Below are positions 42,583 through 51,507 of a stretch of 64,000 nucleotides of DNA, in pieces (position 1 is the first letter of the stretch; every line of letters begins with the position of its first letter). Source of the stretch: an uncultured Muribaculaceae bacterium. Lineage in GTDB: Bacteria > Bacteroidota > Bacteroidia > Bacteroidales > Muribaculaceae. A model generated the notes under the pieces. That model was not told the origin of the DNA, searched no databases, and was given only the letters and a program-made list of their open reading frames with translations. The DNA lies in NCBI GenBank assembly GCA_910579675.1, contig CAJTUF010000005.1, positions 1 to 64,000 of the forward strand. Reading direction: 5' to 3'. Made by a program: the position numbers and the translations under genes.

Positions 42583-44637
42583 ATGCCTACAGTAAAGAAA
42601 ACCCTCAGCATAATTAAAAACGACCCCTGGCTCCAGCCCTACGCTGTGGCCATAGAGGGTCGCCACCGTCAGGCCCTCGACAAGGAGAAAGAGCTTCTCA
42701 AGGGTGGAGCGCGGTCGCTCTCCGACCTCGCCAACGGTCACAACTATTTCGGGCTCCATCGCCAGCCCGACGGCTCGTGGGTGTTTCGCGAGTGGGCACC
42801 CGGCGCCACCGGCATAACCCTCATAGGCGACTTCTCGGGATGGCAGGAACAGCTCCGCTACCGCCTCGACCGCAAAGATGGCGGAGTGTGGGAAATCACC
42901 CTCCCGGCCGACGCCCTCACCCATGGCCAGTTTTACAAGATGATAGTCCACTGGCCCGGCGGCCAGGGCGAACGCCTCCCGGCCTATGCCACCCGTGTGG
43001 TGCAGGATCCGGTGAGCCATCTCTTCTCGGCCCAGGTGTGGGATCCCGCCACCAAGTATAAGTGGCAGGTCGAAAAGTTCAAGCCCGACACCCGCCCACT
43101 CCTTATATATGAATGCCACATAGGCATGGCTCAGGAAAAGGAAGATGTGGGCACCTACGCCGAGTTCCGCGACCTTATCCTGCCCCGCATCGCCGCCGAC
43201 GGCTATAATGCCATCCAGATCATGGCCATCCAGGAGCATCCCTACTACGGCTCCTTCGGCTATCATGTGAGCAACTTCTTTGCCGCCTCGTCGCGCTTCG
43301 GCACCCCCGAAGACCTCAAGAGCCTAATCGACCGCGCCCACGAGCTCGGCATAGCCGTGATAATGGACATAGTTCATTCCCACGCGGTGAAAAACGAAAA
43401 CGAGGGCCTCGGACGCCTCGACGGCACCCCCGACCTCTACTTCTACAGCGACGGCCGCCGGGAGCATCCCGCATGGGACTCCCTCTGCTTCGATTACGGC
43501 AAAAACGAGGTGATCCACTTCCTCCTCTCCAACTGCAAATACTGGCTTGAGGAATATCGCTTTGACGGATTCCGCTTTGACGGCGTGACCTCGATGCTAT
43601 ACCACAACCACGGCCTCGGGCAGGATTTCGGCTCGTATGGCGACTACTACAACGGCAATCAGAACACCGATGCCATAACCTATCTCACCCTCGCCAACAA
43701 ACTCATACACAAGATCAACCCCTCGGCCATAACCATAGCCGAGGAGATGAGCGGCATGCCAGGCCTCGCTCTTCCCGTAAAGGATGGAGGCATAGGATTT
43801 GACTACCGCATGGCAATGGGCATCCCCGACTATTGGATCAAGACCCTCAAGGAGAAGAAAGATGAGGACTGGCATCCAACCTCGATCTTCTGGGAGCTCA
43901 CCAACCGCCGCGCCGACGAAAAGACCATCTCGTATGTCGAGAGCCACGACCAGGCTCTCGTGGGCGACAAGACGGTGATTTTCCGCCTTATCGACAAGGA
44001 GATGTACTGGCACATGATGGTCGACGACGACAACTTCACCGTGGCCCGAGGCATAGCTCTCCACAAGATGATACGCCTCGTGACCGCCTCGACCATCAAT
44101 GGCGGCTACCTCAACTTCATGGGCAATGAGTGGGGACATCCCGAGTGGATCGACTTCCCCCGCGAAGGCAACGGCTGGAGCTACAAGTATGCCCGCCGCC
44201 AGTGGAGCCTCGTCGACAGCCCCGACCTCAAGTATAAGTTCCTCAACGCATTCGACAATGCCATGATCGAGCTTATCAGCGGCGTATACAACTTTCAGGC
44301 TCTCCCGGTGGAGAAGCTCTGGGAAAAAGACGACGATCAGGTGCTGGCCTACAGGCGCGGCAATCTCGTGTTTGTGTTCAATTTCAACCCCACAAAGTCG
44401 TTTACCGACTATGGCATCCTTACCCCTCCGGGCGAATATGAGTGTGTGCTGTCGACCGACAATCCATCCTTCGGCGGATGGGGCAATGTCGACGAGAGCG
44501 TAAGCCATCTCACCCAGCCCGATCCTCTCTATACCCCCCACGGGGTAGCATGGCTGCGCTTATATCTTCCCGCACGTTCAGCCCAGGTGTTCCGGCTCAA
44601 GCCGCGCCGTCCGGGCCGTCCGCGCAAGGCCAAATAA
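42583..44637 (+). CDS. glgB: 1,4-alpha-glucan branching enzyme (GH13, eukaryote-like type)
   Basis: 684 residues. A CBM48 domain (about 50-140; NGHNYFGLHRQPDGSWVFREWAPGA read in part) precedes a GH13 barrel. D333 (GFRFDGVTSM) is the nucleophile, E387 (TIAEEMSG) the acid/base, and ESHDQALVGDKT holds the third Asp. The wording IMAIQEHPYYGSFGYHVSNFF is that of the plant/animal-like branching enzymes seen in Bacteroidetes. It adds alpha-1,6 branches to glycogen in the cytoplasm and works with the synthase and debranching enzyme at 32-37 kb. The last residues, KPRRPGRPRKAK, read like an AT-hook, as does the GH57 tail. Confidence 0.95.
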   Translation: MPTVKKTLSIIKNDPWLQPYAVAIEGRHRQALDKEKELLKGGARSLSDLANGHNYFGLHRQPDGSWVFREWAPGATGITLIGDFSGWQEQLRYRLDRKDGGVWEITLPADALTHGQFYKMIVHWPGGQGERLPAYATRVVQDPVSHLFSAQVWDPATKYKWQVEKFKPDTRPLLIYECHIGMAQEKEDVGTYAEFRDLILPRIAADGYNAIQIMAIQEHPYYGSFGYHVSNFFAASSRFGTPEDLKSLIDRAHELGIAVIMDIVHSHAVKNENEGLGRLDGTPDLYFYSDGRREHPAWDSLCFDYGKNEVIHFLLSNCKYWLEEYRFDGFRFDGVTSMLYHNHGLGQDFGSYGDYYNGNQNTDAITYLTLANKLIHKINPSAITIAEEMSGMPGLALPVKDGGIGFDYRMAMGIPDYWIKTLKEKKDEDWHPTSIFWELTNRRADEKTISYVESHDQALVGDKTVIFRLIDKEMYWHMMVDDDNFTVARGIALHKMIRLVTASTINGGYLNFMGNEWGHPEWIDFPREGNGWSYKYARRQWSLVDSPDLKYKFLNAFDNAMIELISGVYNFQALPVEKLWEKDDDQVLAYRRGNLVFVFNFNPTKSFTDYGILTPPGEYECVLSTDNPSFGGWGNVDESVSHLTQPDPLYTPHGVAWLRLYLPARSAQVFRLKPRRPGRPRKAK

Positions 44638-44833
44638 GTGCGCCCACCTTCAGTAAATCGCTAAATATACGTATCATAGCCCCTTTCTTTTTTCTGTGCA
44701 AGGGGCCCGGAACAAGCATCTGTGCATATTTCCGTATCGTTGGTCGCTGCGACAGCGCTCAACGATATGAAAAAAAATATGTTGTAAAACATATTTTTTT
44801 ATCATTTTTCTTGCTTGTTCCGATTTTTTCAAC

Positions 44834-44841
44834 TACCTTTG
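44834..44841 (+). promoter_or_regulatory. -7 box of a short leader transcript
   Basis: TACCTTTG with TTG about 20 nt upstream (near 44811-44813). Transcription would start near 44848, well ahead of the second promoter box at 44935-44942. Confidence 0.6.
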
Positions 44842-44847
44842 CATCGT

Positions 44848-44919
44848 GTTTTTCATGGTATTAGATTCAAAGGTTAGAGAGATTGACAGTCGTGAGACTT
44901 TCAATCTTTATTTTTTTTA
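44848..44919 (+). ncRNA. Possible leader or small RNA with terminator
   Basis: From the promoter at 44834 a transcript of about 70 nt would run through CATGGTATTAGATTCAAAGG to a hairpin. That hairpin is AGATTGA/TCAATCT plus AGTC/GACT around GTGA (44880-44907), followed by TTATTTTTTTT. From memory this resembles a leader that recurs ahead of several Bacteroidales genes, but I cannot check it. Confidence 0.45.
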
Positions 44920-44934
44920 TCCATATTCTTTTTT

Positions 44935-44942
44935 TACCTTTG
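44935..44942 (+). promoter_or_regulatory. -7 box of the SGNH gene
   Basis: TACCTTTG 31 nt before the ATG at 44974, downstream of the leader terminator. Confidence 0.6.
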
Positions 44943-44973
44943 ATGTGGATTACTCTAAAACCTCTTCCTTATC

Positions 44974-46467
44974 ATGAAAAAACTGATTCTCGCTGCCGCT
45001 ATGATCATAGCCGCCATGATGCCGGCAGCGGCCGACCTCCCCTTCCGCCTCCATCGTTACGACGCCTTCAAAGCCACCCCCACGGGCAACTCCTCGATTG
45101 TGTTCATGGGCAATTCGATCACAAATATGCACGAGTGGCGCGAAGCTTTCGGCAATGATCCACGCATAGTCAACCGCGGCAACTCCGGCGCGGTGTCGCA
45201 GGAATTAATCGACAATATCGAAACCGTAATCGCCGGACAACCGGCAAAGATGTTTCTGCTCGTAGGCACAAACGATCTCGGATCGACCGACCTGGGCGTG
45301 CCTCAAGCCGTGGCAACCAATATCCGCACCATTATTGAGCGGGTCAGAAGCGGCAGCCCTTCCACCGAGCTGTATGTCCAGAGCATACTCCCCTCCACCG
45401 CAGGAGCCCGCAATGCCGAGAGGATAGGCCTCACCAACCGGCTCATAAGCCAGGAATGTGAAGAGGCGGGGGTGACTTTCATCGACCTGTCAAAGCTCCT
45501 TGCCGACATTCCTACCGACCACTCCATGTCCTACGACCGGCTGCATCTCACCGCCAAGGCCTACACCGCCTGGTGCAACGCCATAGCCCCATATGTGGGA
45601 GTGGAATGTACATATCCCGACACCGCTTCCGCCACATACTCCAACGCCGGATTTGACAATTCATTCGGCATGAGGGTGACGCAATGGAGCGCCGCCGAGG
45701 TGACCCCTTCCGACATACTTTTCATAGGCGACGAAATGATCCATGGAGGTGAGTGGCATGAGCTGCTCGGCAATCCCGACATCAAAAACCGTGGCACCGG
45801 ATGGGGCTACGGAGGCATACCACTCACCAAATGGATCGAGGCTGTGCCCGCTATCCTATCCGATAATCCTGAGCGGAAGGCCCAACCGGCCAAGATATAT
45901 CTCTATGCCGGAGTAAACGCCGCTTACGACGGCACCGATTTCCCTATCTTTGCCAACCACTATCAGGGATTGATAAACGCCCTGCGCAAGGCTGCACCGG
46001 CTACTGAGATCAATATCCTGTCGCTCATACCGCGCCTCGACCGCGAGGAAAACGCATCGCGCACCCTTCCGATCAACGACCGCCTCAAGGCTCTCGCCGA
46101 GTCAAACGACAATGTCAATTACATTGACATCTATTCCTGTCTTGCCGATCCGACCGACCATCTGAGCGCCGACACCACCTGCATCCGCGACAACTATCTC
46201 TATGGCCGCGGCTACAACCGGGTAGCCCGGGTTTTAGCACCAGAGGTAGGCGGCCACGCCATGTCGGCCGATGAATATGAGGAAAATGTGAAGATGATCG
46301 AGGAGCGTGAGGCTCTCGCCGGTATGTCAGACAAAACCATCGGCTACGAGCCCGACGCCACGGCGCGTCCCGGAATGTTCGATCTCTCAGGACGAGCCAT
46401 AGCTCCCGCCTCTAAGCCGGTTCCGGGCTTCTATATCGTCGACGGCGAGGTGACACGGATCAGATAG
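44974..46467 (+). CDS. Secreted protein with two SGNH hydrolase domains, second one degenerate
   Basis: 497 residues with a signal peptide (about 1-20). Domain 1 (about 35-208) has all SGNH blocks: S48 in FMGNSIT, G in NRGNSG, N100 in VGTND, and D188/H191 in DRLH. Domain 2 (about 225-425) repeats the layout, but the serine position is E254 (FIGDEMI), GTND has become GVNAA, and the catalytic His position is Tyr (RDNYLYGRGY). It is probably an esterase acting on acetylated glycans, with an inactive copy used for binding or structure. A C-terminal stretch after 430 is short. Its last 8 bp overlap the convergent MATE gene. Confidence 0.85.
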   Translation: MKKLILAAAMIIAAMMPAAADLPFRLHRYDAFKATPTGNSSIVFMGNSITNMHEWREAFGNDPRIVNRGNSGAVSQELIDNIETVIAGQPAKMFLLVGTNDLGSTDLGVPQAVATNIRTIIERVRSGSPSTELYVQSILPSTAGARNAERIGLTNRLISQECEEAGVTFIDLSKLLADIPTDHSMSYDRLHLTAKAYTAWCNAIAPYVGVECTYPDTASATYSNAGFDNSFGMRVTQWSAAEVTPSDILFIGDEMIHGGEWHELLGNPDIKNRGTGWGYGGIPLTKWIEAVPAILSDNPERKAQPAKIYLYAGVNAAYDGTDFPIFANHYQGLINALRKAAPATEINILSLIPRLDREENASRTLPINDRLKALAESNDNVNYIDIYSCLADPTDHLSADTTCIRDNYLYGRGYNRVARVLAPEVGGHAMSADEYEENVKMIEEREALAGMSDKTIGYEPDATARPGMFDLSGRAIAPASKPVPGFYIVDGEVTRIR

Positions 46468-47878
46468 GCGCCATGACCTCCTCGGCCGCCATGCGCCGGA
46501 TGATGCGGAGCTGCCACCACAACAGCAGGGCCGAAACCACTGTTGCCAGCACATCGGATATGGGAAAAGCCGCCCACACTCCGTCGAGCTTCATCAGAGG
46601 TGGCAGCATATATAGCAGCGGGATGAGAAAAATCACCTGACGCGACAGGCTGAGGATGATCGACTTGCCCGCAAAACCTATCGACTGGAAGAAATTGGTT
46701 GCCACAATCTGGAAGCCCACTTGCCAGAAGGCAAGCATGGCTATCGAGAAGGCGCGGGCTGTGGTTTCGATCAAGCCCTCGTCGGTGGTAAACGCACGGG
46801 CTATCAGACGCGGGAAAAGAAGTCCGACCGCAGTGCCTGCGGTCACTATCACCGTCGCACACCCTACGGTGAGCCACAGGGTGTGGCGCAGTCGCCCGAA
46901 GCGCCGGGAACCGTAGTTGTAGCCCACTATAGGCTGCATTCCCTGACAGATTCCCACCACCACCATGCAGATGAGCGACGTATAGGTGGTGAAGATTCCG
47001 GCGGCTGCCACAGCCAGATCGGAGCCGTAGACCACCAGCGCCCGGTTGATGATGACATTGATTGCCGAGCCCGCAAAATTGACCAACGACGGCGCCGCGC
47101 CGATCGACACTATGCCCGTCACAGCTGCAAGTCGAAGCCCGTAGATGCCGCGGCGGAACCGCAGCGGGGTGCGCTTGTCAAAGAAGTGGCGCAGCACAAA
47201 CACAGCCGAGCATGCCATGGCTATGTCGGTGGCTATGGCGGCTCCCTTGATTCCCATGTCGAGCCCAAAGATAAATATCGGGTCGAGCACCACATTGATG
47301 CCCGCACCTATCATCATGGTCACCATGGCCCTCACGGGATAGCCCGACGCGCGCATCACATTGTTGAGGCTGAATGCCACATTGGTGAGCAGCAGGCCTG
47401 GCAACAGATAAGCCATTAGGTCGTGGGCATAGGGCAGAGTGGCCTCACTCGCACCGAAGGCTATCAGCATGGGGTCGAGGATGGCCGCGAAAATCCCTAT
47501 ATAGATCGCTCCGATGAGGAGGGTAAGGGTGAGCGCATTGCCAAGCACCCTCTCCGCTCCTTCATGATTGTCGGCGCCGAGAAGTATCGACACACGGGCC
47601 GAGGCGCCCGCCCCGATCAGCACGCCGAGTGCTGTGGCTATGTTCATCACAGGAAAGGTGATGGCAAGTCCGGCTATCGCCTCAGGGCCCGCACCCTGGC
47701 CTATGAATATGCGGTCGACTACATTGTAGAGCGACATGACGAGCATACCAGTCACGGCGGGAAGGCTGTAGTTCCAGAGCAGGCGGCCTATCTTGCCGGT
47801 AGCGAGTGCCTGCAGGCGGGGATTGACCGATGGTGCCTGTGCAGCGCCGCCGGTCGTTTCCTTATTCTTGTCGGTCAT
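46460..47878 (-). CDS. MATE-family efflux transporter
   Basis: 472 residues with twelve hydrophobic segments in two similar halves. MATE wording includes YSLPAVTGMLVMSLYNVVDRIFIGQGAGPEAIAGL and GICQGMQPIVGYNYGSRRFGR, both read in part. It exports small molecules against Na+ or H+. It is the last gene of the six-gene minus-strand run from 52827. Its stop overlaps the end of the convergent SGNH gene by 8 bp. The substrate is unknown. Confidence 0.93.
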   Translation of the reverse strand: MTDKNKETTGGAAQAPSVNPRLQALATGKIGRLLWNYSLPAVTGMLVMSLYNVVDRIFIGQGAGPEAIAGLAITFPVMNIATALGVLIGAGASARVSILLGADNHEGAERVLGNALTLTLLIGAIYIGIFAAILDPMLIAFGASEATLPYAHDLMAYLLPGLLLTNVAFSLNNVMRASGYPVRAMVTMMIGAGINVVLDPIFIFGLDMGIKGAAIATDIAMACSAVFVLRHFFDKRTPLRFRRGIYGLRLAAVTGIVSIGAAPSLVNFAGSAINVIINRALVVYGSDLAVAAAGIFTTYTSLICMVVVGICQGMQPIVGYNYGSRRFGRLRHTLWLTVGCATVIVTAGTAVGLLFPRLIARAFTTDEGLIETTARAFSIAMLAFWQVGFQIVATNFFQSIGFAGKSIILSLSRQVIFLIPLLYMLPPLMKLDGVWAAFPISDVLATVVSALLLWWQLRIIRRMAAEEVMAPI

Positions 47879-47889
47879 TTATCGGTAGA

Positions 47890-48957
47890 TTATTGAGGGG
47901 AAAGAAGTCGGTGTTGGCGCATGAGTTCCTGCGCATGGGCGAAGTCGACAGGCGACCCTATGTCGATCCACACCCCCGAGATGGGGAAATATCCCACCCG
48001 CAGGCCCGATGAAATGGCCCTGTCAATAAGATCAGTGGCGTCGGTGCGCTCTCCGGCAGGCAGTCCGGCGAGTAGCTCATTGCTTATCATATATATGCCG
48101 GCATTGGCATAATAGGCATAGGTGGGCTTCTCCTCAAGCGCGGTCACGCGGCTGCTGTCGGTACAGGAGGTAGTGAGTATAGCATATGGCACCGCCACAT
48201 TGTAGGGTATGGCGGCGATGGTGATGGCGTTGTGCTCGCGGCGGTGGTGGAGATAGAAATCCTCGAGCGAGAGAGTGGTGAGGATATCGGCGTTCATCAC
48301 CAGAGTGTCGCCCTCTGGCTCATGATCCATGAGCGAGGCGGCGCCGAGAGTGCCGAGAGGTGCAGGCTCTCCCACACACTCTATCTCGGCCGGTGATGGC
48401 CGATTGGCAAAATGGCTGCGTATGGCGTCGGCCAGATAATTCACCGCCACTCTCACCCGCTTGATACCGGCCCGCTCTATCGCTTCCACATTATAGTCGA
48501 TGATGGCCTTGCCATCAATCTCAAGAAGCGGTTTAGGCACGGTAAGGGTCATCGGGCGCAGGCGCTCCCCTTTACCTCCGGCCATGAGTATGGCCGACAC
48601 AGGCAGCCGCGTGGTGGTGGTCGAGGTGTCGATAATATCAGTGATGCGTCCGTCGGCATCGAGTTCCGGTATGAGGCGTATGCCAGCCGTGCGCCATTGG
48701 CGCAGCAGATCGAGATCGGGGGCGTAGGAGCGCAATGCGCGGAAGTTGCGGTGGGCCACAGCTGTGACCTTATCGTTGAGAGTGGCTCCGGCGAGCAGTC
48801 CCCGGCGTATGTCGCCATCGGTGAGGGTGCCCGCAAGACGCCCGTCGCCATCTGTGACAAAAAGGGTCATAACCCGGCCCGACAGCTGGTTGAGCTGTCG
48901 CAGGGCATCGGTCACAGTGGCCTCGTGGCTTATAATATGCTGGTCGGTATATTCCAT
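47890..48957 (-). CDS. CBS-domain sugar-1-phosphate nucleotidyltransferase
   Basis: 355 residues. Two CBS repeats (about 1-112; FVTDGDGRLAGTLTDGDIRRGLL) are fused to a nucleotidyltransferase starting ILMAGGKGERLRPMTLTVPKPLLEI (about 122). GPLGT-like and MNADILTTL blocks follow, and the metal Asp near the end is in GVWIDIGSPVDF. The same CBS-NTase layout is known from PtmE/LegF-type glucosamine-1-phosphate guanylyltransferases of legionaminic acid synthesis. The NeuC/LegG-like epimerase 38 bp upstream supports that pathway. The nucleotide and sugar cannot be read directly. Confidence 0.85.
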   Translation of the reverse strand: MEYTDQHIISHEATVTDALRQLNQLSGRVMTLFVTDGDGRLAGTLTDGDIRRGLLAGATLNDKVTAVAHRNFRALRSYAPDLDLLRQWRTAGIRLIPELDADGRITDIIDTSTTTTRLPVSAILMAGGKGERLRPMTLTVPKPLLEIDGKAIIDYNVEAIERAGIKRVRVAVNYLADAIRSHFANRPSPAEIECVGEPAPLGTLGAASLMDHEPEGDTLVMNADILTTLSLEDFYLHHRREHNAITIAAIPYNVAVPYAILTTSCTDSSRVTALEEKPTYAYYANAGIYMISNELLAGLPAGERTDATDLIDRAISSGLRVGYFPISGVWIDIGSPVDFAHAQELMRQHRLLSPQ

Positions 48958-48995
48958 AGATAGTGATGATGGAGAGATGATATCGGAGGAGCTTG

Positions 48996-50165
48996 TCAGG
49001 CTTCTCCATCGTAGAAACGCTTTGTGCGCAGCGTCTCAAGTGGAGTGGTGGCAATCGCCTCTGTGATCAACGCCAGAGTGTCGGGGCGGTAGTAGGGGTT
49101 GGATGCCTCGCGGGCAGTGCGCTGCCCCTCGGGGCTGAGAGCATGGGCTATAGCCCGGGTAATCTCGGCTTCATTTTCTCCGCAGTGTATCACCGACGCT
49201 CCTGCTGTGCGTCCGCGCTGGCGTATGCCTATATCGACCGTAGGAATGTGAAACGACGGCACCTCCACCAATCCGCTCGAACTATTGCCCACCACTGCCC
49301 CCATTCGCGCGAGAGCAGCATGATAGCGGCGGCGGCCGAGACTCTCCACAACCTTCACTCTGTCGCGACGGGCGGCGCCATAAGCCTCGATCATCTCTAT
49401 TATTTCTGTCGATCCGGCATCGTTGTTTGGATAGGTGATGATCACCTTGCGGTCTGGAAAATTGTCGAGAGCCGCGAGCAGCTCCCCGCACGCATCGGCC
49501 ACCGGACGATCCGACAATGTGGCCGGATGATATGTCACCATGAGCGACCCCTCGGGAATCTCAAAACCGCCGAGACTGTCCACAAGCTCATCATAGTCCA
49601 TCGGATCGCGGCGCTCAACTATCGAGTCAACCCCAATGGCACCTGTGTTGACAACCCTCTCCGGATCCTCGCCCATGCGGATAACTCGGCGGCGATAAGG
49701 CTCGGTGGCGGTGAGATGCAGCGCTGACAGCTTGGTTATGGCATGGCGGATGGAGTCGTCGACGGCCCCTTCCGAGATCTCACCTCCGGCTATATGCACT
49801 ATCGGCACCCGCATCAAGGCGGCGGCTGTGGCGATGCCGAGCATCTCAAAGCGGTCGCCGAGCACCACAAGCAGGTCGGGGCGCAGACGTGAGAGGGCTC
49901 CTGCCATGCCCGCCGTGGCTCGCGCCGTGGCCTCGGCGCGTCCTTGTGGCGTGTCGGGCAGGTCGTCGGTGATAGGTATCGACTCGGCTATGCTGAAACC
50001 ATCGGCTTCGATCTCCGAGAGAGTGCCGCCATACCGGCTGTCCATGTGCATGTTGGTGGCCACTATGGCCACCTCCGTATCGCTACGCGAGGTCAGGGCC
50101 CGCGCTATGGGACTCAGCAGCCCCCAGTCGGCCCTCGTTCCGGTGGCGATGCATACCTTTCTCAT
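48996..50165 (-). CDS. Hydrolysing UDP-GlcNAc 2-epimerase family (NeuC/LegG-like)
   Basis: 389 residues. It starts VCIATGTRADWGLLSPIARAL, and continues with VLGDRFEMLGIATAAALMRVPIVHIAGGE, SGAVDDSIRHAITKLSALHL-like wording (here EGAVDDSIRHAITKLSA) and VGNSSSGLVEVPSFHIPTVDIG. These are typical of hydrolysing 2-epimerases that open UDP- or GDP-linked HexNAc for sialic, legionaminic or related nonulosonic acids. It pairs with the CBS-nucleotidyltransferase. No NeuB synthase or CMP-transferase is seen nearby. Confidence 0.88.
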   Translation of the reverse strand: MRKVCIATGTRADWGLLSPIARALTSRSDTEVAIVATNMHMDSRYGGTLSEIEADGFSIAESIPITDDLPDTPQGRAEATARATAGMAGALSRLRPDLLVVLGDRFEMLGIATAAALMRVPIVHIAGGEISEGAVDDSIRHAITKLSALHLTATEPYRRRVIRMGEDPERVVNTGAIGVDSIVERRDPMDYDELVDSLGGFEIPEGSLMVTYHPATLSDRPVADACGELLAALDNFPDRKVIITYPNNDAGSTEIIEMIEAYGAARRDRVKVVESLGRRRYHAALARMGAVVGNSSSGLVEVPSFHIPTVDIGIRQRGRTAGASVIHCGENEAEITRAIAHALSPEGQRTAREASNPYYRPDTLALITEAIATTPLETLRTKRFYDGEA

Positions 50166-50176
50166 CGCCGGGCGGA

Positions 50177-51475
50177 TCAGCAGTTGTAGAATTGAGTGAA
50201 GGCGCGGATAATATAGTCATGGTCGGCCACCGATGCAGTTTCCCTCACCGAGTGCATGGCCCATATTGCAGCACCCATGTCAACACCGCGGAGATCGATC
50301 TGCGAGGTGAGGATATTGCCGAGCGTAGAGCCTCCGGCCACATCGCTGTGGTTGACGAAATACTGAACCGGTACCTCGGCCTGCTCGCAGATGGTGCGGA
50401 ACACTGCAGCCGAGTCAGCATCGGTCATATACTTGCAGTTGGCATTGATCTTGATGATCGGGCCTGCGCCGAGAGTGGGATGATTGGTAGGATCCTGCTT
50501 CTCGGGATAGTTGGGATGAAGGGCATGGCCATTGTCGGCCGAGATCATGAATGAATTGTCGATGGCGCGGAAATAATCCTCCTCGTTGGCGCCGAATGCT
50601 ATCGACGAGATGCGGCGCAGGATATGGTCGAGCACAGGCGATGCAGCGCCCTGCTTGGTGCCCGAGCCGGTCTCCTCGTTGTCGAAGATGGCGGCCACGC
50701 GGGTCATGGCCATGTCGTCGCTCTCCAGAAGGGCGGTCACTGCGGCATGGGCCATCATGAGGTCGTCGAGGCGCCCGGCTGAGATAAATTCGTCGTTGAG
50801 GCCCAGGCGGCACGCGGGAGTGGTGTCGTAGAGCGACAGATCGAAGTCGAGTATCTGCGAGGGATCCACATCCAGCTCCTCGGCAACGAGATTGAGAAGA
50901 AGATTGTCGCGTTCGAGAGCCGAATTGACTATCCCTATCACCGGAAGCATATCCTTCTGCTTCGACAGCGGATTGCCCTCATTGACCGCGCGGTTGAAAT
51001 GGATGGCCAGATGGGGTATGGTAAGAAGCGGACGGCGGAAATGGACTGTGCGCGACTCGGGGCGCAGAGGATTGGCACTCCTGAGAATCACACGGCCAGC
51101 TATCGACAGTGGGCGGTCAAACCATGTGTAGAGTATCGGGCCTCCGTACACCTCGGTGTTGAGCTTCACTATATTGCCGTCGCTCAGCATCTCGGCATGG
51201 GGCTTGATGCGGAAACCGGGCGAATCGCTGTGGGCCGATATGATCTTGAACCCCGAAGTAGGGCCTCCGGTGCCCACCACAAAGGCAAACACGGCCGAAC
51301 CGTTTTTCACTACATAGTGCTTTCCGCCGGGGAGCAGTTCCCAGGGATCGGAAGGGTCAAGGCGGCTGAAACCGGCATCATCGAGCATGCCGGTGATGGT
51401 CTTGGCGGCGAGAAAGTTTACCGGGCTGTCATTGAGAAAATCTATGAGAGAGTCGGCAAAAGGGAAGTCGGTCAT
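50177..51475 (-). CDS. M18-family aminopeptidase
   Basis: 432 residues of the M18 aspartyl aminopeptidase family. Metal and catalytic segments are IISAHSDSPGFRIKP (His and Asp ligands), SAGRLDDLMMAHAAV, AIFDNEETGSGTKQGA and SADNGHALHPNYPEK, and the C-terminal NHSDVAGGSTLGNI gives the last His. It is a cytoplasmic zinc exopeptidase removing acidic N-terminal residues. It lies within the six-gene run (11 and 32 bp gaps) with no evident link to sugar metabolism. Confidence 0.95.
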   Translation of the reverse strand: MTDFPFADSLIDFLNDSPVNFLAAKTITGMLDDAGFSRLDPSDPWELLPGGKHYVVKNGSAVFAFVVGTGGPTSGFKIISAHSDSPGFRIKPHAEMLSDGNIVKLNTEVYGGPILYTWFDRPLSIAGRVILRSANPLRPESRTVHFRRPLLTIPHLAIHFNRAVNEGNPLSKQKDMLPVIGIVNSALERDNLLLNLVAEELDVDPSQILDFDLSLYDTTPACRLGLNDEFISAGRLDDLMMAHAAVTALLESDDMAMTRVAAIFDNEETGSGTKQGAASPVLDHILRRISSIAFGANEEDYFRAIDNSFMISADNGHALHPNYPEKQDPTNHPTLGAGPIIKINANCKYMTDADSAAVFRTICEQAEVPVQYFVNHSDVAGGSTLGNILTSQIDLRGVDMGAAIWAMHSVRETASVADHDYIIRAFTQFYNC

Positions 51476-51507
51476 GGCGTGTCTGTTGGGGGTATTGGAA
51501 GGTTATA

